Shown here: in pieces, positions 1 through 5,102 of the stretch
Numbering within the stretch: the stretch's first letter is position 1
How the letters are laid out: every line of letters begins with the position of its first letter
Assembly: GCA_022562655.1 (NCBI GenBank)
Contig: JADFOU010000116.1
Location: forward strand, 1 to 6,405
Source of the DNA: a candidate division TA06 bacterium
Lineage (GTDB): Bacteria > Hydrothermota > DG-26 > E44-bin18 > JADFOU01
DNA: 6,405 bases
Direction of reading: 5' to 3'
Notes under the pieces: model-generated
What the model was told of the DNA's origin: nothing
What the model saw: only the letters and a program-made list of their open reading frames with translations
Database searches by the model: none
Position numbers and translations under genes: made by a program

Positions 1-12
1 TTCAAGAGCAAA

Positions 13-252
13 ATGAAAAAAGAGAGTCGTCTCTCCGAGGAACTCCTCCATTACGGGAGTCTCGGAATCGAGATGCTGGTGGCGGTCGTAATTGGAACCC
101 TGGCTGGACATTGGTTGGATGGTCGTCTTCATACAGGACATTGGTTGATGATTATCGGTTTCTTCCTTGGAGCCATAGCAGGATTCCGGAGTCTTCTTCG
201 ATTATCGAAGACCGAAGAGAACAACCAAACGACGAAGAAGAATGAAAATTGA
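13..252 (+). CDS. atpZ: AtpZ/AtpI-family small membrane protein of the ATP synthase operon
   Basis: A 79-residue protein with two predicted membrane helices (about residues 15-32 and 44-62). Between them is the family's GHWLDGRLHTG segment, followed by the glycine-rich stretch GFFLGAIAGF. This pattern (G.WLD....T, then spaced glycines in helix 2) is typical of the AtpZ / 'F0F1-ATPase subunit, Ca2+/Mg2+ transporter' family. Members are encoded first in many F-type ATP synthase operons and are thought to help c-ring assembly or Mg2+ supply. The tail after residue 63 is charged and Lys/Asn-rich. The ATG at 13 is the first in frame, but the frame stays open to the window edge and no clear ribosome site is visible, so the true start could lie upstream. 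The gene overlaps the next one by 11 bases, which suggests translational coupling. The family call is fairly secure; the exact role is not settled. Confidence 0.82.
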   Translation: MKKESRLSEELLHYGSLGIEMLVAVVIGTLAGHWLDGRLHTGHWLMIIGFFLGAIAGFRSLLRLSKTEENNQTTKKNEN

Positions 253-544
253 TTTCTTCAGTATTGCCCTTGGGATTCTTCTCGCCTCCCTTCATCTTTC
301 TATCGCCCATTGGATGATAAGAAGAAGTATGTTCCGCCTCGGGCGTATCTCATTCTGGAGCTTCATCCTTCTTTTGGGTGGTTTCCTTCTCCGTTTAACG
401 ATTCTGTGGGGTGTTTTCTTTCTCTTCTACCAGACTTCAAGAGTTCACATCGCTACGGCAATCGTTACCTTTTTGATCACTTTTACCCTCCTCCTTCCCC
501 TTAAAGTAAGGGCGGAGTTACTCCATCCGTACAACAAAAGGTGA
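242..544 (+). CDS. atpI: AtpI/AtpR-like ATP synthase accessory membrane protein
   Basis: A 100-residue hydrophobic protein with three likely membrane helices (about residues 4-24, 38-62 and 67-86). It has a basic cytoplasmic loop MIRRSMFRLGR and an arginine (R51) buried in helix 2. Size, position directly before subunit a, and the arginine-bearing helices fit the AtpI (ATP synthase I) or AtpR group, small proteins thought to assist assembly of the c ring. I cannot separate AtpI from AtpR by eye. The gene starts inside the end of the preceding atpZ-like gene (overlap 242-252). It stops four bases before atpB, and its stop codon lies within the atpB ribosome site, so the first three genes look tightly coupled. 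Confidence 0.72.
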   Translation: MKIDFFSIALGILLASLHLSIAHWMIRRSMFRLGRISFWSFILLLGGFLLRLTILWGVFFLFYQTSRVHIATAIVTFLITFTLLLPLKVRAELLHPYNKR

Positions 545-548
545 GACG

Positions 549-1292
549 ATGGACATCATGCACCATTTTGAACTCCATACCCTTATAGAATTTCATCTCT
601 TGGGGATTGACCTCTCCATCACCAATGCGGTGGTGATGTTGTGGATTGCTTCCCTGTTGCTCATCATCCTTTTCGCCATAGCCGGGAGGCGATCTAAGAT
701 AGTGCCTTCAGGGTACCAGAACTTTATGGAGGTGGTGATCCAATTTTTAAGGGATCATCTGAGTGGGGAGATCACCGACGAGAAGGATGCCCAGCGTTGG
801 TTTCCCCTCATCGCTACGCTTTTTCTCTTCATCCTCACCTGCAATCTATTGGGATTAGTCCCCGGCTCCTTCACGGCCACTACTAACATCAATGTCACCG
901 TTGCTCTTGCTATCTTAGTTTTTGTCCTTTCCCAGGGGGCAGGGATCGTAAGACATGGACCTTGGGGCTACTTTAAGACTTTTATCCCTGGAGAGATCCC
1001 CAAGTGGCTATTGCCGTTGATGCTCCCCGTGGAGATTATGAGTCAATTCGCAAAACCCTTTTCCCTAGCTGTCCGCCTCTTTGCCAATATGTTGGCGGGT
1101 CACGTTGTGATACTGGTCTTTTTGAGCGGTTTGATTGCCCTTCGAGGCCTGGCCTTACTCATCACACCTCTGCCCCTGGCCATCACTGTCGTGATGTACC
1201 TCTTCGAGGTCTTTGTTGCCCTGATTCAGGCCTACATCTTTGCCATCCTCACCGCCGTCTATTTAGATCAGGCTCTTCACCCAGCACACTGA
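549..1292 (+). CDS. atpB: ATP synthase F0 subunit a
   Basis: Subunit a is the membrane stator component that forms the two half-channels for ions next to the c ring. The 247-residue product is full length for the family. Landmarks are NLLGLVPG (residues 99-106) followed by a Thr/Asn-rich stretch, and FSLAVRLFANMLAGH (171-185) containing the essential arginine R176 (equivalent to E. coli R210). The C-terminal helix VALIQAYIFAILTAVYL contains the conserved glutamine at 227. Several other hydrophobic helices are visible (about 27-45, 86-105, 114-133). The ATG at 549 is preceded by AAGGTGA (538-544), a good ribosome site that overlaps the previous stop codon. No key residue is missing, so this gene looks functional. 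It is the first operon member followed by an intergenic repeat. Confidence 0.96.
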   Translation: MDIMHHFELHTLIEFHLLGIDLSITNAVVMLWIASLLLIILFAIAGRRSKIVPSGYQNFMEVVIQFLRDHLSGEITDEKDAQRWFPLIATLFLFILTCNLLGLVPGSFTATTNINVTVALAILVFVLSQGAGIVRHGPWGYFKTFIPGEIPKWLLPLMLPVEIMSQFAKPFSLAVRLFANMLAGHVVILVFLSGLIALRGLALLITPLPLAITVVMYLFEVFVALIQAYIFAILTAVYLDQALHPAH

Positions 1293-1295
1293 GAA

Positions 1296-1320
1296 AAGAC
1301 AGTAGCAGTAGCAGTCACAA
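1296..1320. repeat. CAGTAGCAGT-type short intergenic repeat, a/c junction
   Basis: Just after the atpB stop lies CAGTAGCAGTAGCAGT (1300-1315), a head-to-tail run of AGTAGC. The same vocabulary (AGTAGCAGT, GGCAGTGGCAGT, AGTCAACT.CTAC) recurs between gamma and beta (3061-3120) and between beta and epsilon (4654-4710). This copy looks like a short remnant. It has no obvious ribosome-binding or terminator role. Confidence 0.5.
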
Positions 1321-1382
1321 AGGAAGGTGACATTAATCAGATCCTTAAAGAAATGAATTACAAATTAAACTTCGATTCTCAA

Positions 1383-1391
1383 GAGAGGGGG
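1383..1391 (+). promoter_or_regulatory. Ribosome binding site that fixes the atpE start
   Basis: GAGAGGGGG lies six bases before the ATG at 1398. A longer in-frame start at 1353 has no comparable site and would add 15 residues before the signal peptide, so the ATG at 1398 is preferred. Confidence 0.6.
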
Positions 1392-1397
1392 TCTCAC

Positions 1398-1739
1398 ATG
1401 AGAAAAATTAATTACAGAAGGATTGTACTATCGGTACTGATGCTATCTTTTCTGGGAGCAGGAACTCTTATGGCCGCAGAGGAAACCGTGGAGGGAGGGG
1501 ATCCACTTCTTGCCCTCAGTGGCTTCGCCTATTTGGGTGCAGGTCTCGCCATCGGTCTTGCCGCCTTGGGTACCGGTATTGGCATGGGCATTCTGGTGGG
1601 AAGTGCAGTGCAGGGAATCGCCCGACAGCCTGAGGCGACTAATCAGATACGGGTCACTATGATCATCGGGATTGCCTTCACAGAAGCCCTTGCTCTCTAT
1701 GCCCTCGTGATCAGTTTCCTCGTGCTCTTTACGAAGTAA
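1398..1739 (+). CDS. atpE: ATP synthase F0 subunit c, with N-terminal signal peptide
   Basis: Subunit c forms the rotating ring that carries ions through the membrane. The 113-residue product has two glycine-rich hydrophobic helices joined by the conserved polar loop ARQPE (residues 75-79). Helix 2 carries the ion-binding glutamate E96 in FTEALALY. Compared with the Ilyobacter Na+-type ring, the Na+ ligand glutamine of helix 1 aligns with M63 and the serine after the glutamate is A97. Proton coupling is therefore the reading from sequence. The first ~27 residues (basic start, hydrophobic core, then LMA/AEE) look like a cleavable signal peptide, a feature of some c subunits in Aquificae and Desulfobacterota-like lineages, so the mature protein would be about 87 residues. 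The gene is intact, and 56 bases of AT-rich palindromic spacer separate it from the next gene. Confidence 0.95.
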   Translation: MRKINYRRIVLSVLMLSFLGAGTLMAAEETVEGGDPLLALSGFAYLGAGLAIGLAALGTGIGMGILVGSAVQGIARQPEATNQIRVTMIIGIAFTEALALYALVISFLVLFTK

Positions 1740-1744
1740 GTCAG

Positions 1745-1787
1745 TTATTGGTAACTGGTTTAATAGTTAAATTTAACCATTTAACCG
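1745..1787. repeat. AT-rich GTTAA palindromic spacer, c/b junction
   Basis: The short gap between atpE and the b subunit contains the perfect 12-base palindrome GTTAAATTTAAC (1766-1777). It is flanked by further GGTAACTGGTT and CCATTTAAC units, so TGGTT (1756-1760) and AACCA can also pair. It resembles small intergenic repeats more than a terminator, as no T-run follows. No good ribosome site for the downstream ATG is visible within it. Confidence 0.35.
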
Positions 1788-1795
1788 ACCTAAAA

Positions 1796-3055
1796 ATGTT
1801 AGAAAATTTTCCAGATCCGGGGTTGATGTTCTGGACGGTGATCACCTTTCTCCTTCTGCTTTTCGTCCTAAAGCGCGTAGCCTTCAAACCCATCGTCGGT
1901 GCTTTAGAGAACCGTCAGAGAACCATTCAGGACTCTGTCGAGGCGGCAAAGAAGACTAAGGAGGAGGCAGAGTCTCTCCTGAAGAACTATGAAAAGCAGC
2001 TTGCCAATTCTCAGGCGGAAAGTCGAAAGATCCTCGAGGAAGGAAGGACCTTGGGAGAGAAGATGAAGGGAGAGATCATCGTCAAGGCGAGAGAGGAGTC
2101 CAGCCAGATTCTGAAAACCGCACGGGAGGAGATCGATCGGGAAAAGGTGAAAGTTCTGGTAGATCTCCGAAAGGAAGTCGCTGACCTTACCATCACGGCT
2201 GCCTCTAAAGTGATTAATCAATCCCTGAATCGAAAAGACCATGTCCGATTGATTGACGAGACGATCTCCCAAGTGAGCCAAGCGAAGAACTCCAAGACTC
2301 CAATGGTCAAATCCAAGAGCAAGAGAATCGAATCCGCCTCCCTGGCCGACCCAGCCCGTGGGCAGGGCGGGGAGAATCGGGCGGGGGGCAGTGCGGAGGG
2401 TTCGGGCTCGGCAGGCGGAATCACCCTGATCCCTATCGGTAAACGGGGGTACGATTACTTCAGACGGAGGGGATTTTCGATCTTTGCCTTCTTCTCTCAA
2501 CCCCCCAATGTAGTCACTCAAACAGAAGTTGAAGAGATCACTTCAAGCCTATTGAAAGGTTATGGAAGAGATTTTCATGAACTTCACCTCCTCTATACCC
2601 AATTCGAATCTGCAATACGTTCCAGACCAGTCATCCTGCAACTTCTCCCATTGGGAAATCCGGAAGGGGGAATTCGGAATTCATCCGTCTCCCAGGCCGG
2701 CCCAGCCCGAGGGTTGGGCGAGGAGAATCGGGCTGGGGACAGTGTGGGGGGATCGGGCTCGGCAGGCATCGGCACACCACACTCCAGGAAAGTGGAACCT
2801 TTATTAGAGCCTGAAGCGGAGAAGATGGTCAAAGAGCTCCTGCCCAAGTATATCTCTGCGGAGCTCTACGGGGCAATGTCGGAGTCCCTGGCCAGTGAAC
2901 AAGGGGCAAGGATGGTCGCCATGCGGTCTGCAACGGATAATGCAGAAGATATGATCAAAAATCTCACTCTGAGATACAACAAATCCCGTCAAGCTTCAAT
3001 TACGAAAGAACTTTTAGAAGTCATCACAGGGGCAGAAGCGCTGAGAACTATGTAA
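1796..3055 (+). CDS. atpF: Chimeric frame: full ATP synthase subunit b joined in frame to the C-terminal part of gamma
   Basis: The 419-residue frame has two unrelated halves. Residues 1-~167 are a complete subunit b: MLENFPDPGLMFW start, one membrane helix (about 10-27), then a long charged coiled coil (about 35-160) ending near SQVSQAKNSK. This is the peripheral stalk that holds F1 to F0. Residues ~168-208 are a basic then Gly/Ala/Ser-rich linker encoded largely by an 85-bp repeat. Residues ~209-419 are the C-terminal ~60% of gamma, the rotor shaft. A normal operon has delta, alpha and the first third of gamma between these parts; here they are missing. A stator protein fused to the rotor would block rotation, so the frame is either a deletion relic or an assembly misjoin. 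The ATG at 1796 is preferred to a TTG at 1748 because it matches where the b family starts, although no strong ribosome site is present. The b half itself is intact. Confidence 0.85.
   Translation: MLENFPDPGLMFWTVITFLLLLFVLKRVAFKPIVGALENRQRTIQDSVEAAKKTKEEAESLLKNYEKQLANSQAESRKILEEGRTLGEKMKGEIIVKAREESSQILKTAREEIDREKVKVLVDLRKEVADLTITAASKVINQSLNRKDHVRLIDETISQVSQAKNSKTPMVKSKSKRIESASLADPARGQGGENRAGGSAEGSGSAGGITLIPIGKRGYDYFRRRGFSIFAFFSQPPNVVTQTEVEEITSSLLKGYGRDFHELHLLYTQFESAIRSRPVILQLLPLGNPEGGIRNSSVSQAGPARGLGEENRAGDSVGGSGSAGIGTPHSRKVEPLLEPEAEKMVKELLPKYISAELYGAMSESLASEQGARMVAMRSATDNAEDMIKNLTLRYNKSRQASITKELLEVITGAEALRTM
2332..2416 (+). repeat. In-frame GC-rich palindromic element, copy 1 (at the b-gamma join)
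   Basis: About 85 bases beginning ATCCGCCTCC and ending CTCGGCAGGC. They match 2683-2767 without gaps, with 12 mismatches (about 86% identity, counted by hand). Read in the gene frame it encodes a Gly/Ala/Arg-rich peptide with PARG, ENRAG and GSGSAG blocks. The b-derived sequence ends just before it and gamma sequence (ITLIPIGK) resumes just after it, so the element marks the junction. Its ends pair less well (11 of 15) than those of copy 2. The composition is far more G-rich than the surrounding coding sequence. Confidence 0.85.
2417..3055 (+). pseudogene. atpG: ATP synthase gamma subunit, 5'-truncated (C-terminal part only)
   Basis: From ITLIPIGKRGYDYFRRRGF onward the protein follows gamma. 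This segment aligns with about residue 113 of the 287-residue E. coli protein (MIGSKGVSFF region). LQLLPL follows, and then the C-terminal coiled-coil helix with ESLASEQGARMVAMRSATDN and LRYNKSRQASITKELLEVI, which are gamma hallmarks. The N-terminal coiled-coil helix and the DRGLCGG region are missing, so there is no independent start and no complete shaft. Between LQLLPL and the EPEAEKMVKELLPKY segment sits ~50 residues where E. coli has ~16, because a second copy of the GC-rich element (2683-2767) is inserted there in frame. The gene is followed by 84 bases of repeat-rich spacer before atpD. Identity is certain; whether the truncation is real or an assembly fault is not. Confidence 0.88.
2683..2767 (+). 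repeat. In-frame GC-rich palindromic element, copy 2 (inside gamma)
   Basis: The second copy of the 85-base element lies exactly 351 bases (117 codons) after copy 1, so both are translated in the same frame. Near its ends are imperfect inverted repeats: GCCGGCCCAGCCCGA (2696-2710) pairs with TCGGGCTCGGCAGGC (2753-2767) at 13 of 15 positions. It inserts PARGLGEENRAG...GSGSAG into a gamma loop that varies in length in the family, a place likely to tolerate extra residues. The behaviour (small, palindromic ends, in-frame inside a conserved gene) is like Rickettsia palindromic elements, but I recognise no named family. Confidence 0.8.
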
Positions 3056-3060
3056 AACCA

Positions 3061-3120
3061 AGTAGCAGTTTGCAGTTGCCGTGGTAGTCAACTGCTACGA
3101 CCTACTGCCACTGCAACTGG
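3061..3120. repeat. CAGTAGCAGT-type palindromic intergenic repeat, gamma/beta junction
   Basis: GTAGCAGTT (3062-3070) and AACTGCTAC (3090-3098) are perfect inverted repeats. CAGTTGC (3073-3079) pairs with GCAACTG (3113-3119) as part of a longer imperfect arm. The two stems interleave and could form alternative folds in RNA. It is the fullest copy of a motif also present at 1296-1320 and 4654-4710. No T-run follows, so it is not a usual terminator; it ends ten bases before the atpD ribosome site. Confidence 0.65.
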
Positions 3121-3129
3121 AATTCATTT

Positions 3130-3135
3130 GGAGGT
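3130..3135 (+). promoter_or_regulatory. Ribosome binding site that fixes the atpD start
   Basis: GGAGGT lies four bases before the ATG at 3140. The in-frame TTG at 3128 overlaps this site and cannot be the real start, so beta begins MRAGKVLRVTGPVVD, as is usual for the family. Confidence 0.8.
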
Positions 3136-3139
3136 ACGA

Positions 3140-4648
3140 ATGCGAGCAGGTAAAGTTTTGAGAGTGACCGGTCCAGTGGTAGATTTGGAGTTCTCCGATG
3201 AGGAACTTCCTTCCATCCATAACGCCGTCCGGATAAAGCAAAAGGAAAATGGTATTGATCTCATCGTGGAGGTAGCTCAATTTTTAGGGGAGAATGTTGT
3301 CCGGTGCATCGCAATGAATACAACCGATGGATTGGTTCGAGGGATGGAGGCTGTGGATACCGGTGGGCCCATCACGATGCCTGTGGGAAAGGAGACCTTA
3401 GGGAGAATCTTCAACCTCCTAGGGGAACCTATTGATAAACTGGGTCCCGTGAATACAAAGAAGCGTTATCCCATTCACAGAACCCCTCCTCCTTTTGAAG
3501 AACAGGAGACAACTCCTCAGATCTTTGAGACGGGACTCAAAGTCATTGACCTCCTGGAACCTTATATGAAAGGAGGTAAAGTTGGGCTCTTCGGAGGGGC
3601 AGGGGTGGGAAAGACCGTCATCATTCAAGAACTGATTCGCAATATCGCAACAGAGCACGGAGGCGTTTCCGTCTTTGGTGGCGTAGGAGAAAGAACCCGG
3701 GAGGGAAATGACCTCTGGCTCGCGATGAAGCAGTCTGGGGTTCTCAAGAAGACCGTTTTGGTCTTCGGTCAGATGAATGAACCTCCTGGTGCCCGACTCC
3801 GGGTAGGACTTTCTGCCTTAACCCAGGCAGAATATTTCCGGGATGAGGAAGGTCAGGATGTCCTCCTTTTCATCGATAATATCTTCCGATTTGTCCAGGC
3901 AGGATCGGAGGTTTCAGCCCTTTTGGGTCGTATGCCTTCTGCCGTGGGTTATCAGCCTACCCTTGCCACAGAGATGGGAGAACTTCAAGAAAGGATTACC
4001 TCTACCAAACGGGGATCCATTACTTCTATTCAAGCCATCTATGTCCCTGCAGATGATATCACCGATCCAGCACCTGCCACCACTTTCGCCCATCTGGATG
4101 CCACCACCGTCCTCGAACGTTCCCTTGCAGAGTTAGGGATCTATCCCGCAGTAGACCCTCTGGGTTCAACTTCTCGAATCCTCGATCCCCGAATCGTTGG
4201 GGAGGAACACTACAATGTGGCTCGTGGTGTTCAGAAGGTTCTCCAGCGGTATAAAGAACTTCAGGATATCATCGCCATCTTAGGAATGGAGGAACTTTCG
4301 GAAGAGGATAAGTCGATTGTCGCGAGGTCTCGAAGAATCCAGCGATTTCTCTCTCAGCCCTTCTTCGTCGCCGAGCAGTTCACCGGAACTCCAGGGGCGT
4401 ATGTCCATTTGAGTGAGACCATTCGGGGTTTCAAGGAGATTCTCGAAGGACAACATGATGATCTTCCGGAGCAGGCATTTTATATGGTAGGAACCATTGA
4501 TGATGCAAAGGAGAAGGCGGAACGCATACGGAAAGAGACGGAAGAACCTGAAAAAAGGAAAGAGAAACTCTTCGCCATCGAGCGGGCTGAGCAACGGAAA
4601 GAGGGAACCCGAGAGGGTTGGGAGGATACAAAAGGACCGATTGGGTAG
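3140..4648 (+). CDS. atpD: ATP synthase F1 subunit beta (catalytic)
   Basis: The 502-residue catalytic subunit of F1 hydrolyses and makes ATP at its interface with alpha. All key motifs are present: N-terminal barrel KVLRVTGPVVDLEF, Walker A GGAGVGKT (residues 152-159, K158), GERTREGND (183-191, catalytic E184), and Walker B VLLFIDNIFRF (241-251, D246). MPSAVGYQPTLATEMG and the DELSEED-like lever EELSEED (384-390, first D replaced by E) follow. The conserved body ends around VGTIDDAKEKA (450-460). Beyond that is a ~40-residue Lys/Glu/Arg-rich tail not seen in E. coli beta (460 residues). The gene appears intact and under normal constraint, which contrasts with the broken region upstream: beta is useless without alpha, so alpha should exist in the genome. 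Spacing to epsilon is long (114 bases) and repeat-bearing. Confidence 0.97.
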   Translation: MRAGKVLRVTGPVVDLEFSDEELPSIHNAVRIKQKENGIDLIVEVAQFLGENVVRCIAMNTTDGLVRGMEAVDTGGPITMPVGKETLGRIFNLLGEPIDKLGPVNTKKRYPIHRTPPPFEEQETTPQIFETGLKVIDLLEPYMKGGKVGLFGGAGVGKTVIIQELIRNIATEHGGVSVFGGVGERTREGNDLWLAMKQSGVLKKTVLVFGQMNEPPGARLRVGLSALTQAEYFRDEEGQDVLLFIDNIFRFVQAGSEVSALLGRMPSAVGYQPTLATEMGELQERITSTKRGSITSIQAIYVPADDITDPAPATTFAHLDATTVLERSLAELGIYPAVDPLGSTSRILDPRIVGEEHYNVARGVQKVLQRYKELQDIIAILGMEELSEEDKSIVARSRRIQRFLSQPFFVAEQFTGTPGAYVHLSETIRGFKEILEGQHDDLPEQAFYMVGTIDDAKEKAERIRKETEEPEKRKEKLFAIERAEQRKEGTREGWEDTKGPIG

Positions 4649-4653
4649 AATCA

Positions 4654-4710
4654 ATAGCAGTAGCAGGTGGCAGTGGCAGTCGAACAAGGAGTACAGTAAC
4701 AGTCAACTAC
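4654..4710. repeat. CAGTAGCAGT-type intergenic repeat, beta/epsilon junction
   Basis: AGCAGTAGCAGGTGGCAGT (4656-4674), another GGCAGT, and then ACAGTAACAGTCAACTAC (4693-4710) share words and order with the gamma/beta copy (AGTAGCAG, GTGG.AGT, AGTCAACT.CTAC). It is less palindromic and looks like a diverged or rearranged copy. It fills half of an unusually long gap inside what should be a compact operon. Confidence 0.55.
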
Positions 4711-4762
4711 AGATTATGACCTTTACTTTAAATGTGAATTTTACTCATCAAATATTGATCTC

Positions 4763-5020
4763 ATGGATGAAAAACCCTTTGCATTAGAAATACTAACTAT
4801 TGAACGGCCAATCTTCACAGGAGAAGCCAGAGCTCTTTCTGCACCTGGTGAAATGGGAGAGTTTGGCATCCTTGCGGAACACGCACACTTTGTGAGCGGT
4901 TTGAAGAACGGAACATTAAAGATCACCCTCCTGGAGGGTCAGGAGAAATCCATCCCTCTCCACGGGGGGTTCTTGCGTGTGGAGAAAAACCGCGTCGTTG
5001 TTCTTGCAGATATTGATTGA
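4763..5020 (+). CDS. atpC: ATP synthase F1 subunit epsilon, short form without C-terminal helices
   Basis: An 85-residue protein matching only the N-terminal beta-sandwich domain of epsilon, the part that joins gamma to the c ring. Visible family features are LEILTIERPIFTGEARALSA (8-27), the PGEMGEFGILAEHA turn (29-42), and GGFLRVEKNRVVVLAD near the end. The C-terminal helical hairpin, which in E. coli epsilon (139 residues) extends to inhibit ATP hydrolysis, is absent. Short epsilons are known in green sulfur bacteria and some other lineages. The stop is clean, and no helical-domain remnant is obvious in the next 80 bases, so this is probably the natural length rather than a frameshift. The ATG at 4763 gives the expected family start but has no evident ribosome site. 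Enzymes with such an epsilon probably regulate hydrolysis by another route (inference). Confidence 0.88.
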   Translation: MDEKPFALEILTIERPIFTGEARALSAPGEMGEFGILAEHAHFVSGLKNGTLKITLLEGQEKSIPLHGGFLRVEKNRVVVLADID

Positions 5021-5066
5021 ACCTAAAAAATAAAGACGCTTCACAACAAGATTTCACAGATTCTCT

Positions 5067-5083
5067 CCCCGCCTTAGGCGGGG
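5067..5083. repeat. Perfect hairpin CCCCGCC-TTA-GGCGGGG between atpC and ispB
   Basis: A perfect seven-base-pair stem with a TTA loop, 47 bases after the epsilon stop and 20 before the next start. The sequence that follows (TGGTTCC) is not a T-run, so it is a poor intrinsic terminator on this strand. It may slow or process the transcript between the ATP synthase genes and ispB, or be a dispersed small palindrome. Confidence 0.6.
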
Positions 5084-5102
5084 TGGTTCCAAATTTGAAT
5101 TG

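Noticed and set aside
1004..1330. 108-codon plus-strand frame overlapping the end of atpB
   Set aside because: It is an out-of-frame reading of conserved subunit a codons with no protein-like pattern.
13..1739. N-type (Na+-translocating) ATPase operon with AtpQ-AtpR
   Set aside because: N-ATPase operons begin with beta and epsilon; here they come last, in the classic F-type order, and the c subunit lacks the Na+ ligands.
1748..1795. Upstream TTG start extending subunit b by 16 residues
   Set aside because: The added residues come from the palindromic spacer and the family start matches the ATG at 1796.
1904..2521. 205-codon minus-strand open frame across the b-gamma join
   Set aside because: It is antisense to a strongly conserved b coiled coil and shows no recognisable family; it stays open because of the G-rich repeat and codon bias of the real gene.
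5067..5083. Intrinsic terminator between atpC and ispB
   Set aside because: The stem is perfect but no T-run follows on this strand, so it is listed as a hairpin only.
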